From Hydrogenophaga sp. (lineage in GTDB: Bacteria > Pseudomonadota > Gammaproteobacteria > Burkholderiales > Burkholderiaceae_C): a stretch of DNA of 64,000 nt. The notes under the pieces are model-generated. The model saw only the letters and a list, made by a program, of their open reading frames with translations, was not told the origin of the DNA and did no database searches. The stretch lies in contig NZ_JAUSCF010000012.1 of the NCBI RefSeq assembly GCF_030651625.1, positions 1 to 64,000 on the forward strand, read 5' to 3'. How positions within the stretch are numbered: position 1 is the stretch's first letter; every line of letters starts with the position of its first letter. Below are positions 1 to 9,054 of the stretch, piece by piece. Both the position numbers and the translations under genes were made by a program.

Positions 1-1149
1 ACGCTGGGCACCGTGCTGCTGATGGCGGCCGGGCCGCACGCACGCCTGAACCGCCTCCTGCTGGCCAGCAGGCCCATGGTCTGGGTCGGACTCATCAGCT
101 ACCCGCTCTACCTCTGGCACTGGCCCCTGCTCACCTTCGCATACCTTCGTGCCGGAGAAGAAGCACCCGTCTGGACCACCCAGCTGGGCTGGGTGGCCCT
201 GAGCGTGCTGCTGGCGTGGCTGACCTACCGGCTGATCGAGAAGCCCGTGCGCTTTGGCAGACTCAACCGCCGCGCCGTCACCGCTGCGCTGTGCACCGCC
301 ATGGTGGGTGTGGCCGCTGCGGGCACCACCATCCAGCAACGCGAGGGCTTCGACGAGCGGTTCCCGCCTTCCGTCAGGGAGTTGCTGACACGCGGCGGAC
401 TGCCGGCCGTGATCCAGGGCTGGCGTCTCAACGACTGCATGCTTGAATTCGAGAACCCAGCCTCGGACTACAAAGACTTTTGCATCGAAGAGAAGCGCCC
501 CTTGGTCTTCCTTTGGGGCGACTCGCACGCCGGCTCGCTTTACCCCGGCTTCAAGGCACTGCAGGAAAGCGGCCCATACGAATTCGGCATTGGCGAACGA
601 AGCAGCGCGGGCTGTCCACCCGTGCTCGGGCCAGAGGCACGCCCGCTGTGCGGGAGCCTGAATGACAACGCCATCGAAGCCATCCGACAGTCCAGGCCCG
701 ATGTGGTCCTGCTCTACGCCCTCTGGCATCACCGGCGCTACGATATCAGCACGCTGGAGGCCACCGTGGACGAAATCAAGCGCGCCGGCGTGCCCCGCAT
801 CATCGTGCTGGGCGCGGTGCCTTTCTGGCAAGGGCCCCTGCCCCGCATCCTGATCAACGAATGGGAGAAAGGTCCCGTCACCCGACCTCCACCTCTGCGC
901 CTCAACAGGCGTCTGGACCCTGGCGTTGATGCAATGACCCAGCAACTGCGCGCGCGGGCCGAAGCCATGGACATCGAGTTCATCTCCGGCATGGACTACT
1001 TCTGCAACGAAGAGGGCTGCCTGACGCGCCTCAACGAAAGTGCCACTGAACCCTTGTCCTACGACTACGGTCACCTCGCACCCGCCGCTGTGCGCTATTT
1101 CGCAGAGCAGCTGGCACCCCGGATTTTTCAGCCTGGAAGCGGCGACTGA
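1..1149 (+). CDS. Acyltransferase 3 / SGNH-domain (OafA/YrhL-like) protein, 5' truncated by window edge
   Basis: Membrane segment LISYPLYLWHWPLL, then a C-terminal SGNH-like domain (FLWGDSHAGSLYPGF). The ORF is open to the left edge. Confidence 0.85.
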   Translation, partial: TLGTVLLMAAGPHARLNRLLLASRPMVWVGLISYPLYLWHWPLLTFAYLRAGEEAPVWTTQLGWVALSVLLAWLTYRLIEKPVRFGRLNRRAVTAALCTAMVGVAAAGTTIQQREGFDERFPPSVRELLTRGGLPAVIQGWRLNDCMLEFENPASDYKDFCIEEKRPLVFLWGDSHAGSLYPGFKALQESGPYEFGIGERSSAGCPPVLGPEARPLCGSLNDNAIEAIRQSRPDVVLLYALWHHRRYDISTLEATVDEIKRAGVPRIIVLGAVPFWQGPLPRILINEWEKGPVTRPPPLRLNRRLDPGVDAMTQQLRARAEAMDIEFISGMDYFCNEEGCLTRLNESATEPLSYDYGHLAPAAVRYFAEQLAPRIFQPGSGD

Positions 1150-1296
1150 CTGCGCCGAGCCGCCCTGAGCACCACAAAAGGGCATGGCCCGGCGGGTGCA
1201 CCATGTCGCGCGGTCCAAGCGCACCACCAGGCCCTCGTTTGGTTCGCTGCGGCGCCTGGCGGTCGTTCAAACCGCCAAAATCAACTTTGCACAAGC

Positions 1297-1311
1297 TGGC
1301 ACGCTTTCTGC
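1297..1311 (+). promoter_or_regulatory. Sigma-54 (RpoN) -24/-12 type promoter upstream of riboswitch 1
   Basis: cTGGCACgctttCTGCtt against consensus TGGCAC-N5-TTGC; one mismatch in the -12 element. Confidence 0.6.
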
Positions 1312-1373
1312 TTCCAACAACTGTGCAAGAAGAGCGATTTGAGGTTCGACCGTCAAATGCTCAGTACAGGTGC

Positions 1374-1466
1374 ACTAGGGTTCCGACCACGCTGATGTGG
1401 TGTCTGGTCCGAGAGTGTGCCGGCCTCATCGCAGGCTCCACGGAGGGATAAAAGCCCGGGAGAACG
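1374..1466 (+). ncRNA. Guanidine-I (ykkC-yxkD) riboswitch, copy 1
   Basis: Conserved blocks in order: CTAGGGTTCCG ... GTCTGGTCCGAGAG ... CCACGGAGGGATAAAAGCCCGGGAGA. Located directly upstream of an ABC substrate-binding protein. Confidence 0.93.
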
Positions 1467-1516
1467 ATCACTGATCGGTCTTCCTGCATGTCCCACCAAC
1501 CCTTGGAGTCTCACCG

Positions 1517-2554
1517 ATGAAAACCCCTGTTCCACACACTTCGGGCCTGCGCTCTTCATCGCGGCGCAACCATTTCCTCAAGCCGGCGCTTGGCCTGGCG
1601 CTGTCGCTCTCGGCCCTCACTTCGTTTGCACAAACCCCTGCCTCCATGAAGATCGCCACGGTGGTGTGGATCGGCTACGGCCCGTTTTATGTGGCCGAGG
1701 CGCTGGACCTCTACAAGAAATACAACCTCAAGGTCTCGCTGCAGGTTTTCAACGACCCGGCCCTGATTCCAGCGGCCATCGCCTCGGGCGCGGTCGATGG
1801 TGGCATGCTGACCTACGACCAGGTGGTCGGTCAGGTGGCTGCCGGTCGCAACATGAAAGTGGTCATGCCCATCGACTACTCCAACGGCGGTGACGCCATC
1901 GTGGCCGACAGCAGCATCACCAAGGTGGCCGACTTCAAGGGCAAGAAGATCGGCTACAACCCGCTCTCGCCGTCGGACTTCCTGCTCTCCTACGCCCTCA
2001 AGACGGTGAGCCTGAGCGAGAAGGACATCAGCCCGGTGAGCATGACGCCTGAGGCCGTGCCGGCTGCCATGGCATCCGGCCAGTTGCCCATCGGCGTGAC
2101 CTACGAACCCAGCCTGTCGCAGATCCTGAGTCAGGGCGGCGGCAACAAGTTCAAGGTGGTGTTTTCCTCCAAAGACGCGCCTGGCCTGATTGCCGATGTG
2201 CTGGTGTTTGACGACAAGGTCATCAAGGCCAAGCCCACCCAGATCACCGGCATCATGAAGGCGTACCTGGACGGCATGGCCTACATGAAGTCCAAGCCCG
2301 ACGAAGCCCACAAGATCATCGGCAAATTCATGGGTGTGCCGGCTGCCGAGGTGAAGGAACAGCTCAGTGGCGTCTACAACATCCCCCTGGCGGAAATGCC
2401 CAAGGCCTTCATGCCAGCCAAGGAGACCACTTCGTACTACGCCAGCGGTGAAATCATCGCCGAGCTGCTCAAGGCCAAGGGCCAGATCACGAAGATCCCC
2501 GCCACCGAAGCCACCTTCGACGCCAGCCTCGTCAAGGCTCTCGCCGCCAAGTAA
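1517..2554 (+). CDS. NitT/TauT-type ABC transporter substrate-binding protein (putative guanidine transporter component)
   Basis: Signal peptide, then KIATVVWIGYGPFYVAEALDLYKKYNLKV, typical of the NMT1/SsuA-like family. Sits under a guanidine-I leader. Confidence 0.88.
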   Translation: MKTPVPHTSGLRSSSRRNHFLKPALGLALSLSALTSFAQTPASMKIATVVWIGYGPFYVAEALDLYKKYNLKVSLQVFNDPALIPAAIASGAVDGGMLTYDQVVGQVAAGRNMKVVMPIDYSNGGDAIVADSSITKVADFKGKKIGYNPLSPSDFLLSYALKTVSLSEKDISPVSMTPEAVPAAMASGQLPIGVTYEPSLSQILSQGGGNKFKVVFSSKDAPGLIADVLVFDDKVIKAKPTQITGIMKAYLDGMAYMKSKPDEAHKIIGKFMGVPAAEVKEQLSGVYNIPLAEMPKAFMPAKETTSYYASGEIIAELLKAKGQITKIPATEATFDASLVKALAAK

Positions 2555-2635
2555 GCCCCGCGCCGCTGCAACAGCGCCTCAAAGCGCTGGCGCAGCGGGC
2601 CAGGAGCCTGCGCGGCAGAAGACATCGAGGCGAAA

Positions 2636-2732
2636 CGTGTGGGAAAAGAGCCCAATTTGGCCCCGCTTTTGAGGACTTTGGCCGTAGCCACAGCCGGAAA
2701 TACGGGGGCGAGGCGGGACTTTTCTCCACGCG
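2636..2732. repeat. Imperfect full-length palindrome (MITE/REP-like)
   Basis: Ends CGTGTGGGAAAAGAGCCC / GGGACTTTTCTCCACGCG are imperfect inverted repeats around a centre near GGCCGTAGCCACAGCC. Confidence 0.45.
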
Positions 2733-2793
2733 TTGCAGCCGATGTCGTCCTGCTGCGCAAGCTCCCAGGTGCGCCCCGTTTGAAAGCAACTCC

Positions 2794-3804
2794 ATGAAAC
2801 CGGTCTTTCGATACGAAGACGGCGTGTGGCCGAACACCGCCGCCCTGACCTTCACCGTGCTGGGCTGGCCTGTGGGCATTGCCCTGTTGGGGCAGGCCCA
2901 CTGGGCGCTCAATGTGCTGGGTGTGATGCTGGTGGCGTTGACCCTCGTCTGGTCGGCCTACTTCATCCACGAGTTCGCGCACAACGCCATCTTTCGCACA
3001 CCGCAGGCGAACGAGCGATGGGGCAAGTTCATGAGCTGGATCAACGGCAGCGCCTACGCCAGCTTCGCCGACCTGCGCCGCAAGCACATGCGCCACCACA
3101 TCGAGCGGGCCGACGTCATCACCTTCGACCTGCAGGGTTTCCTGCGTACCCATCCGCTGGTGCGTCGGGTGGTGCTGGCGCTCGAATGGCTTCACATCCC
3201 TGCGGTGGAATTCGTGATGCGCGGCTTCGTGATCGCGCTGCCCTTCATGGGCGAACGCAAGAAAGAAGCGCGCGGTCGTGTGATCGGTGTCGCCGCCGTG
3301 CGGCTCACGGCCTGGGCGCTGCTGGCCTGGTGGTCGATCAAGGCATTGGTCCTCTACGCGCTGGCCTACCTGCTGTTCGTGCACCTGCTTCGCTTTGCCG
3401 ACTGCTTTCAGCACACCTACGACGCCTACCCCATCCTTGATGAAACCCCGATTCCTCAAGACAAGCTGCGCGACCGTGCATACGAACAGGCCAACACTTA
3501 CAGCGACGTGGTCAGCATTGATGCGAAGTGGCTCAACCTCGTCTGGCTCAATTTCGGTTTCCACAACGCGCACCACGAACGCCCGGTCGCACCCTGGTAC
3601 CAGTTGCCGAAGCTGCACCGCGAGCTGTACCCCGACGGCAATGCCCAGGTGGTCACGGTGGGCGAGTTGCTGCGTGCCTACCACCGTCACCGCGTGACCC
3701 GGGTGCTCGCCAGCGACTACGGCGAGGTGCTGGCGCCCGGCACCCCGCACCGCGCGGACGGGTTCATCGGCGCCGTGGGCGTTTCATTTCTCACAGCCGT
3801 GTGA
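2794..3804 (+). CDS. Fatty acid desaturase family (membrane di-iron) protein
   Basis: Histidine boxes HEFAHN, HMRHH and HNAHHE in a membrane protein. Confidence 0.88.
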   Translation: MKPVFRYEDGVWPNTAALTFTVLGWPVGIALLGQAHWALNVLGVMLVALTLVWSAYFIHEFAHNAIFRTPQANERWGKFMSWINGSAYASFADLRRKHMRHHIERADVITFDLQGFLRTHPLVRRVVLALEWLHIPAVEFVMRGFVIALPFMGERKKEARGRVIGVAAVRLTAWALLAWWSIKALVLYALAYLLFVHLLRFADCFQHTYDAYPILDETPIPQDKLRDRAYEQANTYSDVVSIDAKWLNLVWLNFGFHNAHHERPVAPWYQLPKLHRELYPDGNAQVVTVGELLRAYHRHRVTRVLASDYGEVLAPGTPHRADGFIGAVGVSFLTAV

Positions 3805-3807
3805 TGA

Positions 3808-3893
3808 CACACCCCCCGCAGCACCTTTGGCGCTACCCCAGAGGGGGCAACACCAGCCGTCCGGAAAAGCCGGCCCGGCGGTGTTCTCGTCTG
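3808..3893 (+). repeat. 3'-of-stop intergenic repeat family, copy A
   Basis: CACCCCCCGCAGCACCTTTGGCGCTACCCCAGAGGGGGCAACACCAGCCGTCCGGAAAAGCCGGCCCGGCGGTGTTCTCGTCTGG; shared blocks with copies B-E. Confidence 0.75.
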
Positions 3894-3921
3894 GCTTCCC
3901 CTTACTTCCGGGAACGCTGAT

Positions 3922-4710
3922 ATGGCAGACCCCACCTACGGACTGCAGGGGAAGACGGTGCTCATCACGGGTGCGGCCGGTGGCATCGGCAGCGCGTTGG
4001 CGCGGGCGTTTCTGGCACAAGGTACTCAGCTCGTGTTGCTGGACCGCTCTGCCGCACCGCTCGACGCGCTGGTGGAATCGCTGCACAGCAGCCGGGTGTG
4101 CAGTGCCATGTGCGACCTCGGCAGTGACGCAGAAGTGGCTGCCGTGGCCGCGATCGTGAAAGAACGCTTCGGTCAACTCGATGTGCTGGTCAACAACGCC
4201 GGCACTGAGTACCCCACACCCATCGCAGACGAAGCGCCCGACGCCATGGCACGCTGGGCCAGCCTGCTGGACAACAACGTCACTTCGATGGTGCGCCTCA
4301 CGCAGGCCCTGCTGCCCATGCTGCCGCGCGGCGCGAGCGTCATCAACCAGTCGTCCATCTGGGGCCGCATTGGCGTGGCGGGGTTCTCGGCTTACGCTGC
4401 GAGCAAGCACGCCGTCGTGGGCCTCACACGCTCGCTGGCGCTGGAGCTGGGCCCGCGCGGCGTTCGTGTCAACGCGGTGTGCCCCGGCTGGGTGCATACC
4501 GCCGCCGCGCTGCGCTCGCTCACCGCCATGGCGCAGGCACAAGGCCGCAGCGAGGCCGAGGTGGAGCGCGAAATCCTGGCGAAACAGGCCATGCCGGCGA
4601 TGCTCACACCCGACGACCTGGCCGGCGTGTTCCTCTTCCTGGCCAGCGCGGGCGCGTCGCCCATCACCGGCCAGTGCATTGTGACCAGCCATGGCGAGGT
4701 GATGGCATGA
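3922..4710 (+). CDS. SDR family oxidoreductase
   Basis: TGxxxGIG (TGAAGGIG), NNAG, YAASK active site. Confidence 0.92.
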   Translation: MADPTYGLQGKTVLITGAAGGIGSALARAFLAQGTQLVLLDRSAAPLDALVESLHSSRVCSAMCDLGSDAEVAAVAAIVKERFGQLDVLVNNAGTEYPTPIADEAPDAMARWASLLDNNVTSMVRLTQALLPMLPRGASVINQSSIWGRIGVAGFSAYAASKHAVVGLTRSLALELGPRGVRVNAVCPGWVHTAAALRSLTAMAQAQGRSEAEVEREILAKQAMPAMLTPDDLAGVFLFLASAGASPITGQCIVTSHGEVMA

Positions 4711-4784
4711 ACGCCGCCCGACCGTTCCGAGGGCGCTCAGCCCCGCAGCGCGCGGCGCGCAGCACGGAGGGTCTTCCAGTGAAC
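4708..4784 (+). repeat. Short intergenic repeat pair, copy 1 (overlaps upstream stop, carries RBS-like GGAGGG)
   Basis: ATGAACGCCGCCCGACCGTTCCGAGGGCGCTCAGCCCCGCAGCGCG...AGCACGGAGGGTCTTCCAGTGAAC; near-copy at 7430-7497. Confidence 0.7.
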
Positions 4785-4810
4785 ACAGTGTGGCGCACGG
4801 GAACCGGCGA

Positions 4811-5557
4811 ATGAACCTCATTTCGCTGCACGACAGGACCGCGCTGGTCACCGGCGCCGCCACCGGTATCGGGCGCGCCATCGCCCTCCTGTTCGCGCAG
4901 GCCGGTGCGCGCGTGTTGGTGAACCACCTGAATCAGAACGAGCAGGCACAGGCCGTGGTGCAGGCGATCAAGAACGCAGGCGGCGACGCGATCGCCATCG
5001 ATGCCGATGTGAGCCTTGCCGCCGATGTGCAACGACTCGTGAACGAGGGGGGCGAGGTGCATGTTCTCGTCAACAACGCCGGCATCATCCAGGAAAAGCC
5101 TTTCCTTGAAACCACCGAAGCCGAATGGGACCGCATGCTCGGCGTCGATCTGAAATCGGTGTTCCTCATGGCGCGCGCGGTGTTGCCCGGCATGGTGGCT
5201 CGCGGCAGCGGCGTCATCGTCAATCTCGCGTCCGACCTTGGCATCCTCGGCCGCGAGAACTACGCGCCCTACTGCGCCGCCAAGGCCGGCGTGATCGGGC
5301 TCACGCGCTCACTGGCGCGCGAATTCGCGCCACACGGTATTCGCGTGAACGCCATCGCGCCCGGCCCGGTCAACACCGCCATGGTTTCGCTGGAAAACAT
5401 GAGCCCGGCGTGGATGGAGAAAGAACTCGCCATTCCGCAACACCGCGTGGCCGAGCCTGAGGAGATTGCGGCCACCGCGCTGTTCCTCGCTTCCGACCTC
5501 TCGCGTTTCTACTGCGGCCAGGTGCTGGGCCCCAACGGCGGCTCCGTCATGCCCTGA
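4811..5557 (+). CDS. SDR family oxidoreductase (3-oxoacyl-ACP reductase-like)
   Basis: TGAATGIGRAIA, NNAG, YCAAK; start set at the internal ATG (MNLISLHDRTALVTG). Confidence 0.92.
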   Translation: MNLISLHDRTALVTGAATGIGRAIALLFAQAGARVLVNHLNQNEQAQAVVQAIKNAGGDAIAIDADVSLAADVQRLVNEGGEVHVLVNNAGIIQEKPFLETTEAEWDRMLGVDLKSVFLMARAVLPGMVARGSGVIVNLASDLGILGRENYAPYCAAKAGVIGLTRSLAREFAPHGIRVNAIAPGPVNTAMVSLENMSPAWMEKELAIPQHRVAEPEEIAATALFLASDLSRFYCGQVLGPNGGSVMP

Positions 5558-5558
5558 G

Positions 5559-5715
5559 AAGGTGCGAATGGATTCGCCATGACCGCTCATCCCCCATCCA
5601 AGGCCCCACTCGGCGTTGCAAATGCCCGCCGTAGCGCGAGCTACGGCTGCGCTTTGCGCCTTGATTGGAACCTTGGCTGTGGCCTGCTCGATCACGCCGA
5701 ACCCATTCACACCTT
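5559..5715. repeat. Long imperfect palindrome / miniature inverted-repeat element
   Basis: AAGGTGCGAATGGATTCGCCATGA ... TCACGCCGAACCCATTCACACCTT termini, with perfect central GCCGTAGC-GCGA-GCTACGGC at 5628-5647. The two halves align over most of their length. Confidence 0.75.
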
Positions 5716-5724
5716 CTGAGTTTT

Positions 5725-6648
5725 ATGTTTCTTCCGTCCAACCCCTCTGACCGCCTCGCTACCGGCGTGCTGCTGTTCTCGGCCTCGCTCTGGGGCCTGT
5801 CGTGGGTGCCGCTCAAGTGGTTCATTGCGCAGGGCCTGAGCGGCCCGGTGGTGTCGCTGCTCTCGTATGGTCTGGTGGGCCTGTGTGCGCTGCCCTTCAT
5901 CTGGCGCGACCGCGGTGCGTGGCGGTCGCAGTGGGTTTTTGTTCTCGCGCTGGCGCTGGTGGGTGGCTGGGCCAACACCTCCTTCGTCAACGCACTGATG
6001 ATGGGCGACGTGGTACGGGTGATGTTCCTGTTCTACCTCTCGCCCGTGTGGTCGGTGCTGGGGGGCTGGCTGTTTCTGAAGGAGCGCATTCCGCCGCTGC
6101 GCTGGGCCGCGGTGGTGGCCGCCATCGTGGGCCTGTGGATGGTGCTGGGCGGGCCGGGTGTGGTCAGCCTCTCGCTCAGCTTCGTGGACTTCCTCGCTCT
6201 CTCGGCCGGCTTTGCGTTTGCAGCCAACAACATTCTCGCGCGTGCCGCGCAGGCCGTGCCCATGCGCACCAAAACGCTAGCGGTGTTCGCCGGCTGCGGC
6301 GCGATTTCGCTCGTGACCACCGGTGCGCTGGGCCACAGCGTGCCGACCATGGGCGCGCTGGTGTGGTTCGGCATCCTGGCCTACGGCTTTGGCTGGCTGC
6401 TGCTGGCCACCGCCACCTGGCAGTTCGGTGTCACCCACCTGGAAAGCAGCCGCGCTGGCGTGATCTTGCTGGCCGAGCTGGTGGTGGCGGTGCTCACCGC
6501 GCTGTGGTTCGGCGGTGAAACGCTCACGCCGCTGGGCTGGGCTGGCGGCACGCTCATTGCTGTGGCTGCCTTGGTGGAAGCACTGGGCGGCACGCCCGCC
6601 CCCACGACAAAACCTGCCCTGGCACACCCCGCCACCACAGGAGGATGA
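5725..6648 (+). CDS. DMT (EamA) family transporter
   Basis: Ten-TM EamA pattern, start MFLPSNPSDRLATGVLLFSASLWGLSWVPLKW. Confidence 0.88.
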   Translation: MFLPSNPSDRLATGVLLFSASLWGLSWVPLKWFIAQGLSGPVVSLLSYGLVGLCALPFIWRDRGAWRSQWVFVLALALVGGWANTSFVNALMMGDVVRVMFLFYLSPVWSVLGGWLFLKERIPPLRWAAVVAAIVGLWMVLGGPGVVSLSLSFVDFLALSAGFAFAANNILARAAQAVPMRTKTLAVFAGCGAISLVTTGALGHSVPTMGALVWFGILAYGFGWLLLATATWQFGVTHLESSRAGVILLAELVVAVLTALWFGGETLTPLGWAGGTLIAVAALVEALGGTPAPTTKPALAHPATTGG

Positions 6649-6652
6649 ACAC

Positions 6653-7432
6653 ATGAACGACACCGTCTGGATGAACCAGCTTTCATGGGTCGACTACCAG
6701 CATCGCATCCAGCGCGACCAGCCACCTGTGCTGCTGCCCGTGGGCGCACTGGAACAGCACGGCCCGCACCTGCCGCTGGGCACCGACGGCCTGCTATCCA
6801 GCGCCGTGGCCGCCGACACCGCCGCTCTGGTGGGCGGTCTGGTGGCGCCCACGCTCAGCTACGGCTACAAGTCGCAGCCCAAATGCGGTGGTGGTCAGCA
6901 CTTCTGCGGCACCACCAGCGTGGACGCGGCCACCCTGATCGGCCAGGTGCGCGACGCGGTGCGCGAGTTCGCAAGGCACGGACTCACCAAGCTCGTGATC
7001 GTCAACGGCCACTACGAGAACCAGTGGTTCCTGATCGAAGGCATCGACCTCGGCCTGCGCGACCTGGGACCCGGCACCACACTGCAGGTGATGCGCCTCG
7101 AGTACTGGGATTTCATGACACCCGACACCCTGGGCGACGTGTTCCCCGACGGCTTTCCCGGCTTCGCGCTGGAGCACGCCGCCGTGCTGGAAACGTCCAT
7201 GATGCTGCACTACCACCCCAACCTCGTGCGCATGGACCTGCTGCCCAGCGACGGCCCGGCCGACTTCCCTCCCTACGACATGTATCCGCCGCGCACCGAC
7301 TGGGTGCCGGCCTCGGGCGTGCTTTCGTCTGCCAAAGGTTCCGACGCCACCAAGGGCCAACTGCTGGCCACCGAAGTGACGCGCCGCATGGCCGAAGCCA
7401 TCGCAACCGGCTTTGAGAGGCCGGCACCATGA
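6653..7432 (+). CDS. Creatininase family amidohydrolase
   Basis: LLPVGALEQHGPHLPLGTD metal-binding motif, VNGHYEN; RBS AGGAGG precedes the ATG at 6653. Confidence 0.9.
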   Translation: MNDTVWMNQLSWVDYQHRIQRDQPPVLLPVGALEQHGPHLPLGTDGLLSSAVAADTAALVGGLVAPTLSYGYKSQPKCGGGQHFCGTTSVDAATLIGQVRDAVREFARHGLTKLVIVNGHYENQWFLIEGIDLGLRDLGPGTTLQVMRLEYWDFMTPDTLGDVFPDGFPGFALEHAAVLETSMMLHYHPNLVRMDLLPSDGPADFPPYDMYPPRTDWVPASGVLSSAKGSDATKGQLLATEVTRRMAEAIATGFERPAP

Positions 7433-7497
7433 GCGCCGCACGGTCGCTCCGAAGGCGTTCAGCCCCGCAGTGCGTAGCACGGAGGGTAGTCCAGTGA
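7430..7497 (+). repeat. Short intergenic repeat pair, copy 2
   Basis: TGAGCGCCGCACGGTCGCTCCGAAGGCGTTCAGCCCCGCAGTGCGTAGCACGGAGGGTAGTCCAGTGAGC. Confidence 0.7.
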
Positions 7498-8189
7498 GCG
7501 CCGCTTTTCCCCCTGCGCACACCGCGCTCATCGTCATCGACATGCAGCGCGACTTCTGCAGCCCCGGCGGCTACGCCGACCAGGCCGGCATGGACGTGCA
7601 GCGCCTGCGCGAACCCATTGCGAACATACAGAAATTGCTACAGGCAGCGCGCACCGCAGGTCTGCTGGTGGTGCACACCCGCGAAGGCCACCTGCCGGAC
7701 CTGAGCGACTGCCCTGCCGCCAAGATGGACCGCAGCATGGCGGCCGGCGCACCCATTGGCAGCCAGGGCCCGCTGGGGCGGCTGCTGGTGCGCGGCGAAC
7801 AGGGCCACGACTTTGTGGACGCACTCAAGCCTGCCAAAGGCGAACTGGTCATCGACAAGCCCGGCTATGGTGCCTTCCACCTCACGCGTCTGGCACAGGT
7901 CCTGGCCGACCACCACGTGCAGCAGATCATCCTCTGCGGCGTGACCACCGAGGTCTGCGTGCACTCCACGCTGCGCGAAGCGGTCGACCGTGGCTACACC
8001 TGCACCACCGTCGGCGACGCCACCGCCGCCAGCGACCCCTCGCTGCAGGCACCGGCACTGGCCATGATCGGGGTGGAGGGTGGCATCTTCGGCCGCGTAT
8101 GCAGCACCGCCGAGGTGGTGGCAGCACTGGGCGGCCCAGCCCTGGAAAACCGGGCAACCACCTGGGTACAAGCCTTCACCGGGATCTGA
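7494..8189 (+). CDS. Isochorismatase-like cysteine hydrolase
   Basis: TALIVIDMQRDFC, KPGYGAF, LCGVTTEVCVHSTLREA (Asp-Lys-Cys triad); GTG start after GGAGGG. Confidence 0.9.
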   Translation: MSAAFPPAHTALIVIDMQRDFCSPGGYADQAGMDVQRLREPIANIQKLLQAARTAGLLVVHTREGHLPDLSDCPAAKMDRSMAAGAPIGSQGPLGRLLVRGEQGHDFVDALKPAKGELVIDKPGYGAFHLTRLAQVLADHHVQQIILCGVTTEVCVHSTLREAVDRGYTCTTVGDATAASDPSLQAPALAMIGVEGGIFGRVCSTAEVVAALGGPALENRATTWVQAFTGI

Positions 8190-8192
8190 ACC

Positions 8193-8999
8193 ATGGCACC
8201 TCCCCTGCGCCTCTGGCCCCTGCTCACAGCCACGCACCGCTACGACAAGTCCATCTCCACCTTCAACCGGGGCAAGGGCGAAGTGATTGAGGCACCCATC
8301 CTCGCCTACCTCATTGAAACGCCCAATGGCCGCATCCTCTACGACGTGGGCTGCGACCACGCCAAAATCCAAGACCCTGTGCTGCGCGAGCGCTACTACA
8401 ACCCCGCCACCTTCGACATGGGCGCACCTGACATGCGCGAGGAGCAGCGCCTGCCGCACCACCTGGCGCGCCTGGGCCTCACGCCCGCCGATGTGGACCT
8501 GATCTTCATCGGCCACCTGCACTTCGACCACGCGGGCGGCCTGAAGGAATTGAAGCGCTGCGGCTGCGGCGCCGAGATCCACCTGCAGCGAGACGAATGG
8601 GACGCCGCCTGCAGCGGCCTGGATGGCGCGGTGTTCGAAGACGACCTCATCGATGACGAAGGCCGTGCCCTGCAGTTCTGCCTGAAGCGCGGCGAATACA
8701 CCGTGGCCCCCGGCGTCACCGCCGTGGCCACGCCCGGCCACACCGCCGGCCACATGTCCCTGCTGATCGAACTGCCCACCGGCCAGCCCGTGCTGCTCGC
8801 GGGCGATGCGGCCGACCTGCAGGAAAACATCACCGACGAAATCGCGCCGGGCACCCTCTGGCAAGGCCGCGAAGCGCAGGCGGTGGAAAGCATCCGCAAG
8901 CTCAAGGCCCTGGCGAGCGAAACCGGCGCCCAGCTCTGGCCCAACCACGACATGGCCTTCTACCGAAGCCTGCCCCCGTTTCCAACCCCATGCACCTGA
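8193..8999 (+). CDS. MBL-fold metallohydrolase (N-acyl-homoserine lactonase / BlcC-like)
   Basis: GHLHFDHAGG and TPGHTAGHMSLLI motifs. Confidence 0.88.
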   Translation: MAPPLRLWPLLTATHRYDKSISTFNRGKGEVIEAPILAYLIETPNGRILYDVGCDHAKIQDPVLRERYYNPATFDMGAPDMREEQRLPHHLARLGLTPADVDLIFIGHLHFDHAGGLKELKRCGCGAEIHLQRDEWDAACSGLDGAVFEDDLIDDEGRALQFCLKRGEYTVAPGVTAVATPGHTAGHMSLLIELPTGQPVLLAGDAADLQENITDEIAPGTLWQGREAQAVESIRKLKALASETGAQLWPNHDMAFYRSLPPFPTPCT

Positions 9000-9015
9000 A
9001 CGCTTGCGCACACCG

Positions 9016-9040
9016 CCGTTCGTGCTGAGCTTGTCGAAGC
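9016..9040. repeat. Dispersed repeat GTTCGTGCTGAGCTTGTCGAAGC
   Basis: Near-identical core CTGAGCTTGTCGAAG recurs at 30520-30543. Confidence 0.6.
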
Positions 9041-9054
9041 CCATCCACGCACAC

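Noticed and set aside
1190-1225. Possible NtrC site (TGCACCATGTCGCGCGGTCCA) upstream of the first sigma-54-type element
   Set aside because: Too many mismatches to the TGCACC-N5-GGTGCA consensus; needs a PWM scan.
6515-6652. N-terminal extension of the creatininase-like ORF
   Set aside because: Overlaps the DMT gene out of frame; AGGAGG RBS and the ATG at 6653 give a better start.
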